This document shows positions 9,026-16,455 of a DNA stretch of 41,617 nt, one piece after another; position 1 is the first letter of the stretch; every line of letters begins with the position of its first letter. The stretch is from contig JAUWWQ010000037.1 in the NCBI GenBank assembly GCA_030616775.1, forward strand, positions 1 through 41,617. Direction: 5' to 3'. Origin of the DNA: Planctomycetota bacterium (lineage in GTDB: Bacteria > Planctomycetota > Phycisphaerae > UBA1845). The translations under genes and the position numbers were made by a program. The notes beneath the pieces were generated by a model. The model was not told where the DNA came from. It did not search any database and saw only the letters and a list, made by a program, of their open reading frames with translations.

Positions 9026-9166
9026 CCGACCGTGCACCCTGCCCGCGCCGGACGTTGATGCTGCGCGCCGATCGTCCCAGCCCCCTCGATAGCCACCCGC
9101 GCTCGTTCCCCCTTGCACCTCACCCCGTCCAACGACTCGTGGCCCATACACCCAACGCAATCGCCG

Positions 9167-9198
9167 TGCCGAACAGAATTGGGACAGTCCCCTATTTC
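9167..9198 (-). repeat. IS4 right inverted repeat
   Basis: Right terminal repeat, reverse complement of the left end with two mismatches. Confidence 0.85.
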
Positions 9199-9207
9199 CC
9201 TCAGCGG

Positions 9208-10254
9208 TTACGGAAGTTCGCGCTCAATCGCATCGAGGACGGGGGCAAGGGCGGGCTTGGGGTGGCGGCGCATATTCATGTGGTACGTTTCCATTCCCTC
9301 CGCGAACTCCCCCATGGCCTTCACGGTGAGCTTGTCAACGGAGCAGCCGATGCCCATCCGCGTGACGTAGTGCGCGTTGAGCCGCTGCTCGAACTGGCGG
9401 GCGAAGGGCACGAGCAGCATCGGCTTGTCGAGGTACTGACACTCGCCGATCAGACTGTGTCCGGCCGATGACACAACGGCGGCACATCCCGCAAGGTCGT
9501 CCAGGAACTCGTCGGCGGACGTGGGCTTATAGGTAACCCGACCGTGCTGCCCGACGATCCCGAAGCCGTAGGCGCGGATCGGTGCATCCGTATAGGACTC
9601 GAGCACGCGGCGCATCCGGTCATGTTCCCCGGAGCCGCCGAGATAGGCGACCCAGTAGTCGCGGCGCTCGCTCGTGCGTTTGTACACTTCACGGCGCAGA
9701 ATCGGCGGAACGAGCGTGGCGGGCTGATGCCGGATGGGTGCGTCGAAGAAGGTTGAAATCAGATAACGACGCGCTCCCATATGATATGAGCGGACGACCG
9801 CGTAGGCGTTCAGGAAATCCTTCGCGGATCCCGGCGGCCTGTCGATCTCGCAGTGTGTCAGCAAGTGCTGATTGTCCAAGCTGACGAAGGGAATGAGAAG
9901 CAGCTTGGCCATCGCTGGCGCAAACCACTCGGCGTCGGTGATCACCAGTTCGGGCTTATAGTCGTGGAAGACGCGCCGGACCCGGCGGAGCGTCGGACGC
10001 GCATACCGAGCCATACCTAGCGTCAAATCCAGAAACGTTCGGAGCTGACGGACGCGCCCATGGTCGTAGCTGAGTTGAAAGCCGAAGATGTCGGTCACCA
10101 GGCCCGGAAAATGTTCGCCAAGGTAACGGGTGCCTTTCAGACTGGATACGAAGCGCACCTGATGCCCGCGAGTCATCAGCCCTTCGGCCACACTGTGCGC
10201 TCTGGTGGCATGACCGAGGCCGTCGCCGTGGACAGAGTACAAAATCCGTGCCAT
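9208..10254 (-). CDS. MJ1255/VC2487-type glycosyltransferase
   Basis: A GT-B fold transferase of 348 residues. The start was set at MARILYSVHGDGLGHATR, the conserved opening of the family, giving up 47 upstream in-frame codons that lack family likeness. The N-terminal donor-loop GDGLGHATRA resembles MurG and related GT28 enzymes. The C-terminal half has AYLGGSGEH and the nucleotide-sugar site AAVVSSAGHSLIGECQYLDKPMLLVP, where a Gly/His and a Glu contact the UDP moiety in relatives. The sugar and acceptor are not known; cell-surface glycolipid or polysaccharide is the likely setting. It is a single gene next to an IS element. Confidence 0.8.
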   Translation of the reverse strand: MARILYSVHGDGLGHATRAHSVAEGLMTRGHQVRFVSSLKGTRYLGEHFPGLVTDIFGFQLSYDHGRVRQLRTFLDLTLGMARYARPTLRRVRRVFHDYKPELVITDAEWFAPAMAKLLLIPFVSLDNQHLLTHCEIDRPPGSAKDFLNAYAVVRSYHMGARRYLISTFFDAPIRHQPATLVPPILRREVYKRTSERRDYWVAYLGGSGEHDRMRRVLESYTDAPIRAYGFGIVGQHGRVTYKPTSADEFLDDLAGCAAVVSSAGHSLIGECQYLDKPMLLVPFARQFEQRLNAHYVTRMGIGCSVDKLTVKAMGEFAEGMETYHMNMRRHPKPALAPVLDAIERELP

Positions 10255-10587
10255 GGACCCTGTTTTTACCCATTTCAGGGCGGGAGGGCAATATACTCCA
10301 CACCCATAGACGCGGGAGAATGACAGACCGATCGTCGCCCCTGGCACGTCGAACCAGTCGAGACCGGCCCCCACACGCCGGTGCCCACCGGCCAATCATT
10401 GTGGGCGAGGATTGCGTTCACATTGATGCGGTGTTGTGCTGACGGCACAGTGTCGCGTTTCCGATGGTCCGCAGGTTCGCGAAGGGACTGAACCCGGATT
10501 TCCCAGATGGAGCGTTCGCGATGGCCTGATTCGTGCAGTTTCGCCCCGTGCTTCAAGGGCCTCCAGCAATTTTGAGAGGAGCACCCG
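10255..10587. other. Gap upstream of the glycosyltransferase; includes the IS1380 leader
   Basis: No gene seen. The part nearest the glycosyltransferase should hold its promoter, although no clear boxes were found. The part from about 10525 starts with CCTGATTC, which recurs inverted at 11594-11601, and is taken as the left end of the decayed IS1380 element. Confidence 0.4.
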
Positions 10588-11601
10588 ATGGGTGATGGGC
10601 GAAAACAAGCACTTTGTGTGCAATCTGATAGCAAGCTCAGGCTCGAATTCCGCGGAGCGAAGATCACGAGTGACGCGGGCTTACTTGCGTTCCGTGAACT
10701 CGACGAAGCCTTCCGTTTGACTGAGAAGGGAAGCACGAGGCTGTCGGATTGCCGACGGGGAAAGAACACACGACGTTCGTTGCTGGGCATGTTGCGGCAG
10801 AGTGTCTACGGGCGTTTGGCGGGCTACGAAGATGTCAATCCCGGCGCGCCGGGACAGAACATCTGCGCATCCGCCCGGCGATGCGTCGCATACCCGTCAT
10901 CGAATGATACCGCGATCGCGATATTCCGACATACTTCCGAGGTGATGCGGCGTTCGCCATCCCGGCGCTGTACCGTCCCCTTGAGGCCGAAAGCTTCGAG
11001 TACACCATCCGCATCCCGGCCAATGATGTTCTGATCGCCGGTATCAGCCATCTGTTGACCCGTCCGGTGGGACGCCCTTCGTACAAGCCCAAGGTGTTCT
11101 ACGAGAGCTCTTCGTATCACGCGCAGAGTTGGGACCATCCTTTCCGCGTGGCGGCCAAGGTGGATTGGCGCTGCGACGAACTGTTCGCTCTGCCCTACAA
11201 CCTCGGAAACTTTCTGCGGAGATTGGCGCTGCTGAGGGCGGTGAAGCACTGGTCGTTGACCACGCTTCGGGAGAAGCTGATCAAGATCGGTACCAAGGTG
11301 GTTCGGCACGCGAAGTACGTGACGTTTCAGATGGCGGAAGTCGCGGTGCCACGCGATCTGTTCGCAGCGATCATGGAGCGCATCCAGCGGTTCGGTGTGC
11401 CTCCGCCGTTGGTGCAGCGCGGCTGACGCGGCAACCGGCCGAAACGCTGAAGATTGGCAGGGCAAGGGTTTGTGCTGCGCGGAGATGGCGTAAGACCGTC
11501 GTTCGGATGGCGGGAGCGCCCGAATCAGCGACTCGGCGGGTCGGGAGGTCGACTCGCTGGCACAAACAAGGGCATGGTAGGCGGTTCTCGCTTGAATCAG
11601 G
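10525..11601 (+). mobile_element. Decayed IS1380-family element
   Basis: The element is defined by the transposase remnant inside and by a short, uncertain inverted repeat: CCTGATTC at 10525-10532 against GAATCAGG at 11594-11601. IS1380 elements commonly begin CC and make 4-bp target duplications. The flanking tetramers (ATGG and TGGC) do not match exactly. Length is about 0.6 kb shorter than a complete element, as expected from the internal deletions. Confidence 0.5.
10588..11426 (+). pseudogene. IS1380-family transposase remnant
   Basis: Three pieces of one transposase are readable in different frames. The N-terminus (LRLEFRGAKITSDAGLLAFRELDEAF, through GRLAGYEDVN) runs from 10588 to about 10845. 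A short LRIRPAMRR piece follows in a shifted frame. A C-terminal stretch then resumes at about 10927 (PTYFRGDAAFAIPALYRPLEAE) and continues through LLTRPVGRPSYKP to FLRRLALLRAVKHWSLTTLREK. The centre of the protein is missing, and a second deletion lies between DELFALP and YNLGNF. It cannot make an active enzyme. Confidence 0.8.
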
Positions 11602-11717
11602 TGGCTCGCCTGGGTACGGTGGCGGCTTGAGGCTCGATAAATGGGAAACCCTATTTGAATCGAGAGGCTTCTTGCGGCAGAATGATGATCGAAAATCCGG
11701 CAAACGGGAAATCTAGG
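11427..11717. other. IS1380 right flank and radical SAM leader
   Basis: No gene seen. It holds the 3-prime untranslated part of the IS1380 remnant up to about 11601, then about 115 bases before the radical SAM start. A TAGGATG arrangement directly at the start gives only a weak ribosome site. Confidence 0.4.
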
Positions 11718-13241
11718 ATGAACATCCTTCTTATCAACCCACCCCTCGGCGCACGCACGATCGGATTAAAGAACCTCGCCTGTATCGAGCCACTTGGACT
11801 GGAGGTGATCGGTGCGGCGGTGTCGCGCCATCATACAGTGCGCTTGGTGGACATGATGGTACGCCCAAACGACCTCCGCCGGTCGTTGCGAGAATTCAAG
11901 CCGGACATCGCTGGGGTGACCTCCGATATCATCCATCTGGAAACGGCCATCGAAGCGCTTCAGGTTGTAAATCTGCACGCTCCGCAGTGCCTGACGGTCG
12001 TAGGTGGTCACCATGCAACACTTTGCCCGAGGGACTTTGACCATCCGGCGGTGGACTTGGTGGTTGTGGGAGAGGGGGTCGATACTTTTGCCGAGATCTG
12101 CTCAGCCAAGGCAAGTGGGTCGAACGGCTTCGACGAGATTCCCGGTATCTGTTTGCGCACACCGGACGGGTTGAAGCTGACTCGTCCGCGCCCGCTGCCG
12201 TCTACTCTGGACGACCAGCCGTTTCCGGATCGCTCGTTGGTGGACCGCTACCGCAAGCATTACTATTACCTGTTCGAGCCCTCCGTAGCCGCCGTACGAA
12301 CGTCCGTAGGGTGCCCGTTCGCGTGCGTTTTCTGTTCGTGCCGGGTCTATTCACACGGGACTTTCATTCCCCGGTCTCCGGATTTGGTACTCGAGGAGAT
12401 CCGCGGTCTGAAGGAGGAGTTCGTGTATTTTTGCGACGATCATTCATTCTGTGATCCGCAGCGCATGCGTGTTCTCGGCGAAATGCTACTGCGGAACGGT
12501 GTGAAGAAACGCTATTTCGCATATTCCCGCACCGACTGCATCGTCGAGAACAAAGACGTGTTCGCATTGTGGGCAAGGGTCGGGCTCAGCCTGGTGATGA
12601 CGGGACTCGAGGCGCTTGACGACTCCACGCTCCGTCGCACTGGAAAGGACATCGAACAGAAGCAGAACGAAGAGGCCTTGCGGATCACGCAGGAGCTGGG
12701 TATCCATGTCGCCGCCGGATATTTGATAAACTCCGACTTTGGCGTCAGGGAATTTAAGGCCATCGACCAGCACATAAAGGAGCATCCCTCGATCCTCATT
12801 GCGGAATTGACTCCGCTCACGCCCTTTCCCGGTACGCCCCTGCACCGAAGGCTCGAGAACCGCATTCTTACCACTGATTACCAGCTCTACGATATGCAGC
12901 ACTTCGTCACCGAAACCGATCTGCCACCCAAGGAACTCCATCGGCTGATACTGAGGAGCTACGGAAAGCTCATCGGGCGGTTGATATTGAAACTTGGCCT
13001 ATGGCGGCCAGACCGGGCTTTCTCCCGACACAACTTGAAGCTTCTCGTAGGCGTGCTGCGGAGTCTTGGGCCCTACATGCGAGCCCATCAGAGCATACGT
13101 GCCGGGTGCCACTGGTGGCTCGCCCACCAGTTCGATGATCCGCTGTACAGGGGGACGGGAGGGGGGTTGGCCGCTTCCTCACGGGTGCGGTTCGGTTCTG
13201 TTGGGCGCTCTATTAGTCCTGTTTGCAGATCTCGCGGGTGA
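11718..13241 (+). CDS. B12-binding radical SAM protein with a repeat-derived C-terminus
   Basis: A radical SAM enzyme of 507 residues. The N-terminal cobalamin-binding domain opens MNILLINPPLGA and includes VVGGHHATLCPRDF. The radical SAM core has the [4Fe-4S] motif CPFACVFC (CxxxCxxC) and downstream FVYFCDDHSF and LVMTGLEALDD. It resembles the large BchE/HpnJ-like class that modifies lipids, tetrapyrroles or natural products; the substrate is unknown. The last 45 or so residues are abnormal: from about residue 464 the frame runs through a palindromic repeat (reading GCHWWLAHQF) into Gly/Arg/Ser-rich sequence and overlaps the converging truD stop by 29 bases. The original stop was probably lost when the repeat arrived. 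Confidence 0.8.
   Translation: MNILLINPPLGARTIGLKNLACIEPLGLEVIGAAVSRHHTVRLVDMMVRPNDLRRSLREFKPDIAGVTSDIIHLETAIEALQVVNLHAPQCLTVVGGHHATLCPRDFDHPAVDLVVVGEGVDTFAEICSAKASGSNGFDEIPGICLRTPDGLKLTRPRPLPSTLDDQPFPDRSLVDRYRKHYYYLFEPSVAAVRTSVGCPFACVFCSCRVYSHGTFIPRSPDLVLEEIRGLKEEFVYFCDDHSFCDPQRMRVLGEMLLRNGVKKRYFAYSRTDCIVENKDVFALWARVGLSLVMTGLEALDDSTLRRTGKDIEQKQNEEALRITQELGIHVAAGYLINSDFGVREFKAIDQHIKEHPSILIAELTPLTPFPGTPLHRRLENRILTTDYQLYDMQHFVTETDLPPKELHRLILRSYGKLIGRLILKLGLWRPDRAFSRHNLKLLVGVLRSLGPYMRAHQSIRAGCHWWLAHQFDDPLYRGTGGGLAASSRVRFGSVGRSISPVCRSRG
13108..13131. repeat. Palindromic hairpin repeat, copy 2 (ACTGGTGG family)
   Basis: Identical over 24 bases to 6854-6877; 8-bp stem ACTGGTGG/CCACCAGT, loop CTCGC. 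It also lies at a tail-to-tail junction, but here inside the 3-prime end of the radical SAM reading frame. Confidence 0.8.
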
Positions 13242-14448
13242 CGCTGGTTGCGTAGGCGCCCGGAGGAAGTTGGAAGGACAGGCGTAGGTATGGACCGTGA
13301 TCGTCGTTGTCGGCGTCGAGGTCCGGGCTCAGGAGTGGTACGCGTAGTGGGCGCCGGGCTCCGTCAAGTTTCGTGCCCTCCTTAGCGTGCATCTGCTCTT
13401 TGCCAAGACCGGACTCGTTTAGAACCTCGGCTTCGAGTTGACCCGGGGCGCCGTGAGCTTCGGTCATGCGGCGGCCAAACAGCGGGCCGGTGGGAGATAT
13501 CTCAAACGTGTAGCAGCGGACCTGCTCCCCGGCGGCATCCTCGACGCGAAAGCAGGCACCGTTGCGGTGCTTCCAGGCGATGTCACCGGTTTCCAGTCGG
13601 TCGATGCCGGTGATGCGCCGGGCAAGAACTCGGTTGAACAGTTCGCTTTGAACCGCGGAGACATATAGCTTGCGCAGCGTATGCTGGACGGCTTGCCAGG
13701 CCCTGCGCGCGTCACCGCTGCTTTTGATCAGCGCCCTGCAAATCCGTGCTTGCTCGGGAAACGCACGTTTCCAAGCGACGGCTGACGCTTCCAGATCGCC
13801 GGCGTCGAACAGCTCGCGCGCTTTACGTACATCGGCCTGGTCCATGGAGCCGAGCCGACCGAGGATCAGGGCAATCGCTTGGTCATAGTTGCCCTGGAGA
13901 ACGGCCCGGCCAATGAGAGCGTTATCGCCCCGAACGCCGAAGCGCTGGGGCCCGAAGTAGTTCGGCACGCCGCGTTTCGCTAGCACATCCATAATTGGTG
14001 CTGCCCGAGACAGCGGTGAAGCGACAGTACGGCGAATCTTGATCGTGAAGCGGTTTCCGGAGAGATGACCAAGCTTGATTTTGTTGCCGTGCCGGGAGAC
14101 GGAGAGCACACGAATTCGGCTCAGCCCGAGCGATTTGATGCGCGTAGGCTCCACGTGCTCAATGCTCAGCATTTGCTGCGTGACCGCGTGGGCGTCCTTG
14201 AGTCCGGCGTAACCGATGTCGCGGGCGTTCCGGCCAAGCGCTCGGGCGATGAGCCGGATCGCAGCCAGCGTGGTAAGGCCGCGTTTCTCAATGGTGAAGT
14301 AGGTGTGTGTCCCCTCTCCGCTGACCGAGTAGAGCGGAATTTCCTCGACAAGAAAGTCTTCGTCGTAACGCTTGATGACGCCACCAATGCCGGACAGGTC
14401 GGTGGTGAGGTAGGGCAGCTCTGTTTGGTGCCGGGAATTGGCTTCCAT
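13213..14448 (-). CDS. truD: tRNA pseudouridine synthase D
   Basis: Isomerises uridine 13 in tRNA-Glu to pseudouridine. Family landmarks are KRYDEDFLVEEIPLY near the N-terminus, DIGYAGLKDAHAVTQQMLSI holding the catalytic Asp of the GLKDxxA motif, GNRFTIKIR, and VPNYFGPQRFGVRGDN. The start at MEANSRHQ is preferred to an ATG 28 codons upstream, because that extension would be encoded by the repeated intergenic sequence shared with waaA. The length, 411 residues, is within range for TruD with its inserted domain. It diverged originally from waaA, but an RM module now separates them. Confidence 0.92.
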   Translation of the reverse strand: MEANSRHQTELPYLTTDLSGIGGVIKRYDEDFLVEEIPLYSVSGEGTHTYFTIEKRGLTTLAAIRLIARALGRNARDIGYAGLKDAHAVTQQMLSIEHVEPTRIKSLGLSRIRVLSVSRHGNKIKLGHLSGNRFTIKIRRTVASPLSRAAPIMDVLAKRGVPNYFGPQRFGVRGDNALIGRAVLQGNYDQAIALILGRLGSMDQADVRKARELFDAGDLEASAVAWKRAFPEQARICRALIKSSGDARRAWQAVQHTLRKLYVSAVQSELFNRVLARRITGIDRLETGDIAWKHRNGACFRVEDAAGEQVRCYTFEISPTGPLFGRRMTEAHGAPGQLEAEVLNESGLGKEQMHAKEGTKLDGARRPLRVPLLSPDLDADNDDHGPYLRLSFQLPPGAYATSVTREICKQD

Positions 14449-14470
14449 GCCAGGGAGTCTACCGGGCGGA

Positions 14471-14566
14471 CGCGCAAGGTGGAATGGGCTATCGGTTGAA
14501 CGCGCGAGTTGGCGCTTTGCGGGCCAGGGCATACGATTCGCAGCCCATGCGATGGATAGCGGACCT
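14471..14566. repeat. Long direct repeat, copy A (duplicated truD-waaA junction)
   Basis: About 96 bases that recur at 16360-16455 at a constant offset of 1,889 with about nine mismatches; 42 bases in the middle are identical. It includes the DNA upstream of truD and a stub of waaA: its ATG at 14547 encodes MRWIAD, matching MQWIAN at the real waaA start. Homology ends at about 14566. Confidence 0.85.
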
Positions 14567-14585
14567 AGCTATCCGGGGTACACCA

Positions 14586-14607
14586 GTGCGCGCCACCGGG
14601 CGCGCAC
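14586..14607. repeat. GC-rich hairpin near the left edge of the RM insert
   Basis: Perfect 8-bp stem GTGCGCGC/GCGCGCAC with a 6-nt loop, 20 bases inside the left edge of the inserted RM segment. Role unknown. Confidence 0.6.
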
Positions 14608-14613
14608 AACGGG

Positions 14614-14642
14614 TTGGTACCGACGGCTTGACGTTGTATAGT
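14614..14642 (+). promoter_or_regulatory. Putative methyltransferase promoter
   Basis: TTGGTA (14614-14619), a 17-base spacer and TATAGT (14637-14642). Transcription would begin near 14649. The small palindrome GTATAGTAATAC overlaps the -10 box and is a candidate site for the controller protein. Prediction only. Confidence 0.4.
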
Positions 14643-14674
14643 AATACTCCGTGAAGCAGTCGAAGGACAGCGCG

Positions 14675-15481
14675 ATGGGTGCTAGCAGTGAGTCATCTAG
14701 GCGTCACGAACAACTGATACTCCCCGGAATGGCGGGGAATGCGCGCAACAAGCGGGTTCAGGGAGGGATTACCACCTCGAACGTTGTCGTCTCAGCCCAC
14801 GTCGGCGGTAACGCAGAGGTCTTCCCCCATATTCTTGCGTTGCACGTACCCGAGGGCTCGACGGTTGCCGACGTAACCTGGGGCAAGGGCGTTTTCTGGC
14901 AAAACGTTCCGTCCGGGCGCTATATCCTCAAGGCTAGCGATATATCGATCGGCGTGGACTGTAGGGCGCTGCCATACGCCGACGGTTCTATTGACTGTGT
15001 CGTGTTGGATCCGCCCTACATGGAGGGACTGTTTCGCAGGTCGCGCGAGCACATGGCCGGATCCGGAAGTCACAAGGCGTTTCGGCAAAACTACTCGGAC
15101 GGAGAGCCGTCCCAGGGCGGGGCAAAGTGGCACAACGCGGTGCTGGAGCTGTATTTTGCTGCCGGACGAGAAGCATACCGAGTGTTACGCAACGAAGGCG
15201 TCCTGATCGTCAAGTGTCAAGATGAGGTTAGCGCTAACGTGCAGCGCCTTACCCACCTCGAGCTGATCAATGAGTACGAGCGGACCGGGTATTACACGAA
15301 GGATTTGTTCGTCGTGGTCCGGAGGAACCGACCCGTCGTTAGCCGTCTCAGGAAGCAGGTGCATGCTCGAAAAAACCACTCGTATTTTCTCGTTTTCATC
15401 AAGACGCGTGGCAAGAAACGCCGTCATCACTTCGAGCGCTCACGTACTAGGTCTTCCAGGATGGGAGAGACATCGGGATAA
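14675..15481 (+). CDS. Type II DNA methyltransferase (amino-group class, DPPY)
   Basis: The modification half of an RM system. Motif I-like [12 protein letters not shown] binds S-adenosylmethionine, and the catalytic motif IV is [10 protein letters not shown], so the target is an exocyclic amino group (N4-cytosine or N6-adenine). The sequence [13 protein letters not shown] follows, then a basic tail with [14 protein letters not shown]. The ATG at 14675 has GAAGGA seven bases upstream; a GTG at 14651 would be nearly leaderless from the predicted promoter. The 3-prime end overlaps the converging endonuclease gene by 55 bases. The gene lies wholly inside the segment bounded by the 96-bp direct repeat. 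Recognition sequence unknown. Confidence 0.85.
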   Translation: MGASSESSRRHEQLILPGMAGNARNKRVQGGITTSNVVVSAHVGGNAEVFPHILALHVPEGSTVADVTWGKGVFWQNVPSGRYILKASDISIGVDCRALPYADGSIDCVVLDPPYMEGLFRRSREHMAGSGSHKAFRQNYSDGEPSQGGAKWHNAVLELYFAAGREAYRVLRNEGVLIVKCQDEVSANVQRLTHLELINEYERTGYYTKDLFVVVRRNRPVVSRLRKQVHARKNHSYFLVFIKTRGKKRRHHFERSRTRSSRMGETSG

Positions 15482-16068
15482 AACGGGGGCTGGGGTGGCC
15501 ACGTCACGGGGACCAGCGTAGCCAGCAATTGTCTTTGCTGTTGCGGAGTATAGCGCCGGTACCTGGAACGAGGGAGGTCCTTGTTCTTGGCGAAGACAAA
15601 CCGCCACTTGTTCTCAAAGGCGAACAGGTTGACGGCAAGGATGTCGAATTCGCCGACGCGGAGGCACGTAGTGTGTAGCGTGCTTCCATCGGGGAAGGTA
15701 ACCTCACGCTTGTCGCTCGCGTCCACCTGAACCTTACCAGTCCATCGGCCCTTCTCGTGCCGTACGGTGTTCGTTTGAAGCGACTTGCACTCGACGACAA
15801 ACCTGCGCCCCTTGCACACGATCACTCGATCACCCTTCTTAGTTCGATCGTGGTCATCGCACTTCATCGAGTGGGAGACGTGCGCAATCGCTTCGAGAAG
15901 CTTCGTGAGCTTCATCTCTGCTACATAGCCCAACATCATCCCGCGAAGGCTAGGGTTGGCATCAACGATCGCAGTCAGCTGTCCCACCGTGACCTTCCAC
16001 CGGTCAAGAATCGTCTTTGAGCCCGGATTCGAGCTCGAGGAGCCGGCTGGTTGGCTAGAGCTGCCCAA
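15427..16068 (-). CDS. Probable type II restriction endonuclease (PD-(D/E)XK)
   Basis: A 213-residue protein assigned as the cognate endonuclease from position and motif. A PD-(D/E)XK-like core is readable: an acidic residue in [10 protein letters not shown], then the strand [11 protein letters not shown] carrying the E-x-K pair (about residues 93-96). The region [13 protein letters not shown] that follows fits the next core strands of such enzymes. The first 18 residues are Ser/Gly-rich. The start is a TTG that overlaps the end of the controller gene by 14 bases, so translational coupling is likely. I cannot match it to a named enzyme; catalytic assignment is by eye. Confidence 0.7.
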   Translation of the reverse strand: MGSSSQPAGSSSSNPGSKTILDRWKVTVGQLTAIVDANPSLRGMMLGYVAEMKLTKLLEAIAHVSHSMKCDDHDRTKKGDRVIVCKGRRFVVECKSLQTNTVRHEKGRWTGKVQVDASDKREVTFPDGSTLHTTCLRVGEFDILAVNLFAFENKWRFVFAKNKDLPRSRYRRYTPQQQRQLLATLVPVTWPPQPPFYPDVSPILEDLVRERSK

Positions 16069-16282
16069 GGATGTTCCCCGCGTCGACGTTGAGGGCTTCC
16101 GCCACTTCCAGGAACTCGATCAGGTCAAGCCGGCGTTCGCCCCGCTCGTACTTTGAGACGAAGGATTGAGGACGTTGCAGTTTTGCCGCAAGGGTAGCCT
16201 GGGTGAGTCCGGACGCTCTGCGGGCTTCGATCAGACGCTGCCGAAGTCGCTTGTACCTTGTTGTGAACACCGACTTGGTCAT
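16055..16282 (-). CDS. XRE-family controller protein of the RM system
   Basis: A 75-residue helix-turn-helix protein of the lambda-repressor/XRE type. RRASGLTQATLAAKLQRPQSFVSKYERGER is the complete DNA-binding unit (residues 21-50), written here with its recognition helix at PQSFVSKYE; the length is that of restriction controller (C) proteins. It precedes and overlaps the endonuclease gene, the usual C-R order, which lets the controller delay endonuclease expression until the host is methylated. AAGGGA stands eight bases before the ATG. Its operator was not identified. Confidence 0.8.
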   Translation of the reverse strand: MTKSVFTTRYKRLRQRLIEARRASGLTQATLAAKLQRPQSFVSKYERGERRLDLIEFLEVAEALNVDAGNILGQL

Positions 16283-16331
16283 GCGTTGGGTCCCTTGTTA
16301 ATATTCATGCCTTCATAATGCCACTCTGGGA

Positions 16332-16349
16332 TAAACCCAAAATGGGTTT
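16332..16349. repeat. Small hairpin near the right edge of the RM insert
   Basis: AAACCC/GGGTTT arms around an A-rich loop, ending 10 bases before the second long direct repeat begins. Together with 14586-14607 it places a palindrome at each edge of the insert. Confidence 0.5.
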
Positions 16350-16359
16350 CCGAGGATGG

Positions 16360-16455
16360 CGCGCAAGGCGGAATGGGCTACCGGATCATCGCGTGAGTTG
16401 GCGCTTTGCGGGCCAGGGCATACGATTCGCAGCCCATGCAATGGATTGCGAACCT
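16360..16455. repeat. Long direct repeat, copy B (native waaA start)
   Basis: Second copy of the 96-base repeat. It contains the present upstream region of waaA and its first six codons. See copy A at 14471-14566. Confidence 0.85.

Larger units (their letters stand above)
7707..9198 (+). mobile_element. Complete IS4-family insertion sequence
   Basis: An element of 1,492 bases bounded by 32-bp terminal inverted repeats at 7707-7738 and 9167-9198. The two ends agree at 30 of 32 bases when one is reverse-complemented; both contain GTCCCAATTCTGTTCGGCA. It encodes one intact DDE transposase. No convincing target duplication is visible next to the ends, so either the exact boundary is a few bases different or the duplication has decayed. 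The right end lies only 9 bases beyond the stop of the neighbouring glycosyltransferase gene, which is intact. Confidence 0.85.

Noticed and set aside
10521-11605. Exact 4-bp target duplication around the IS1380 remnant
   Set aside because: The flanking tetramers ATGG and TGGC overlap in content but do not match at the proposed ends.
11718-13241. Hopanoid radical SAM protein HpnJ
   Set aside because: Domain order fits, but no hopanoid genes are nearby and the likeness is to the broad B12-radical SAM class only.
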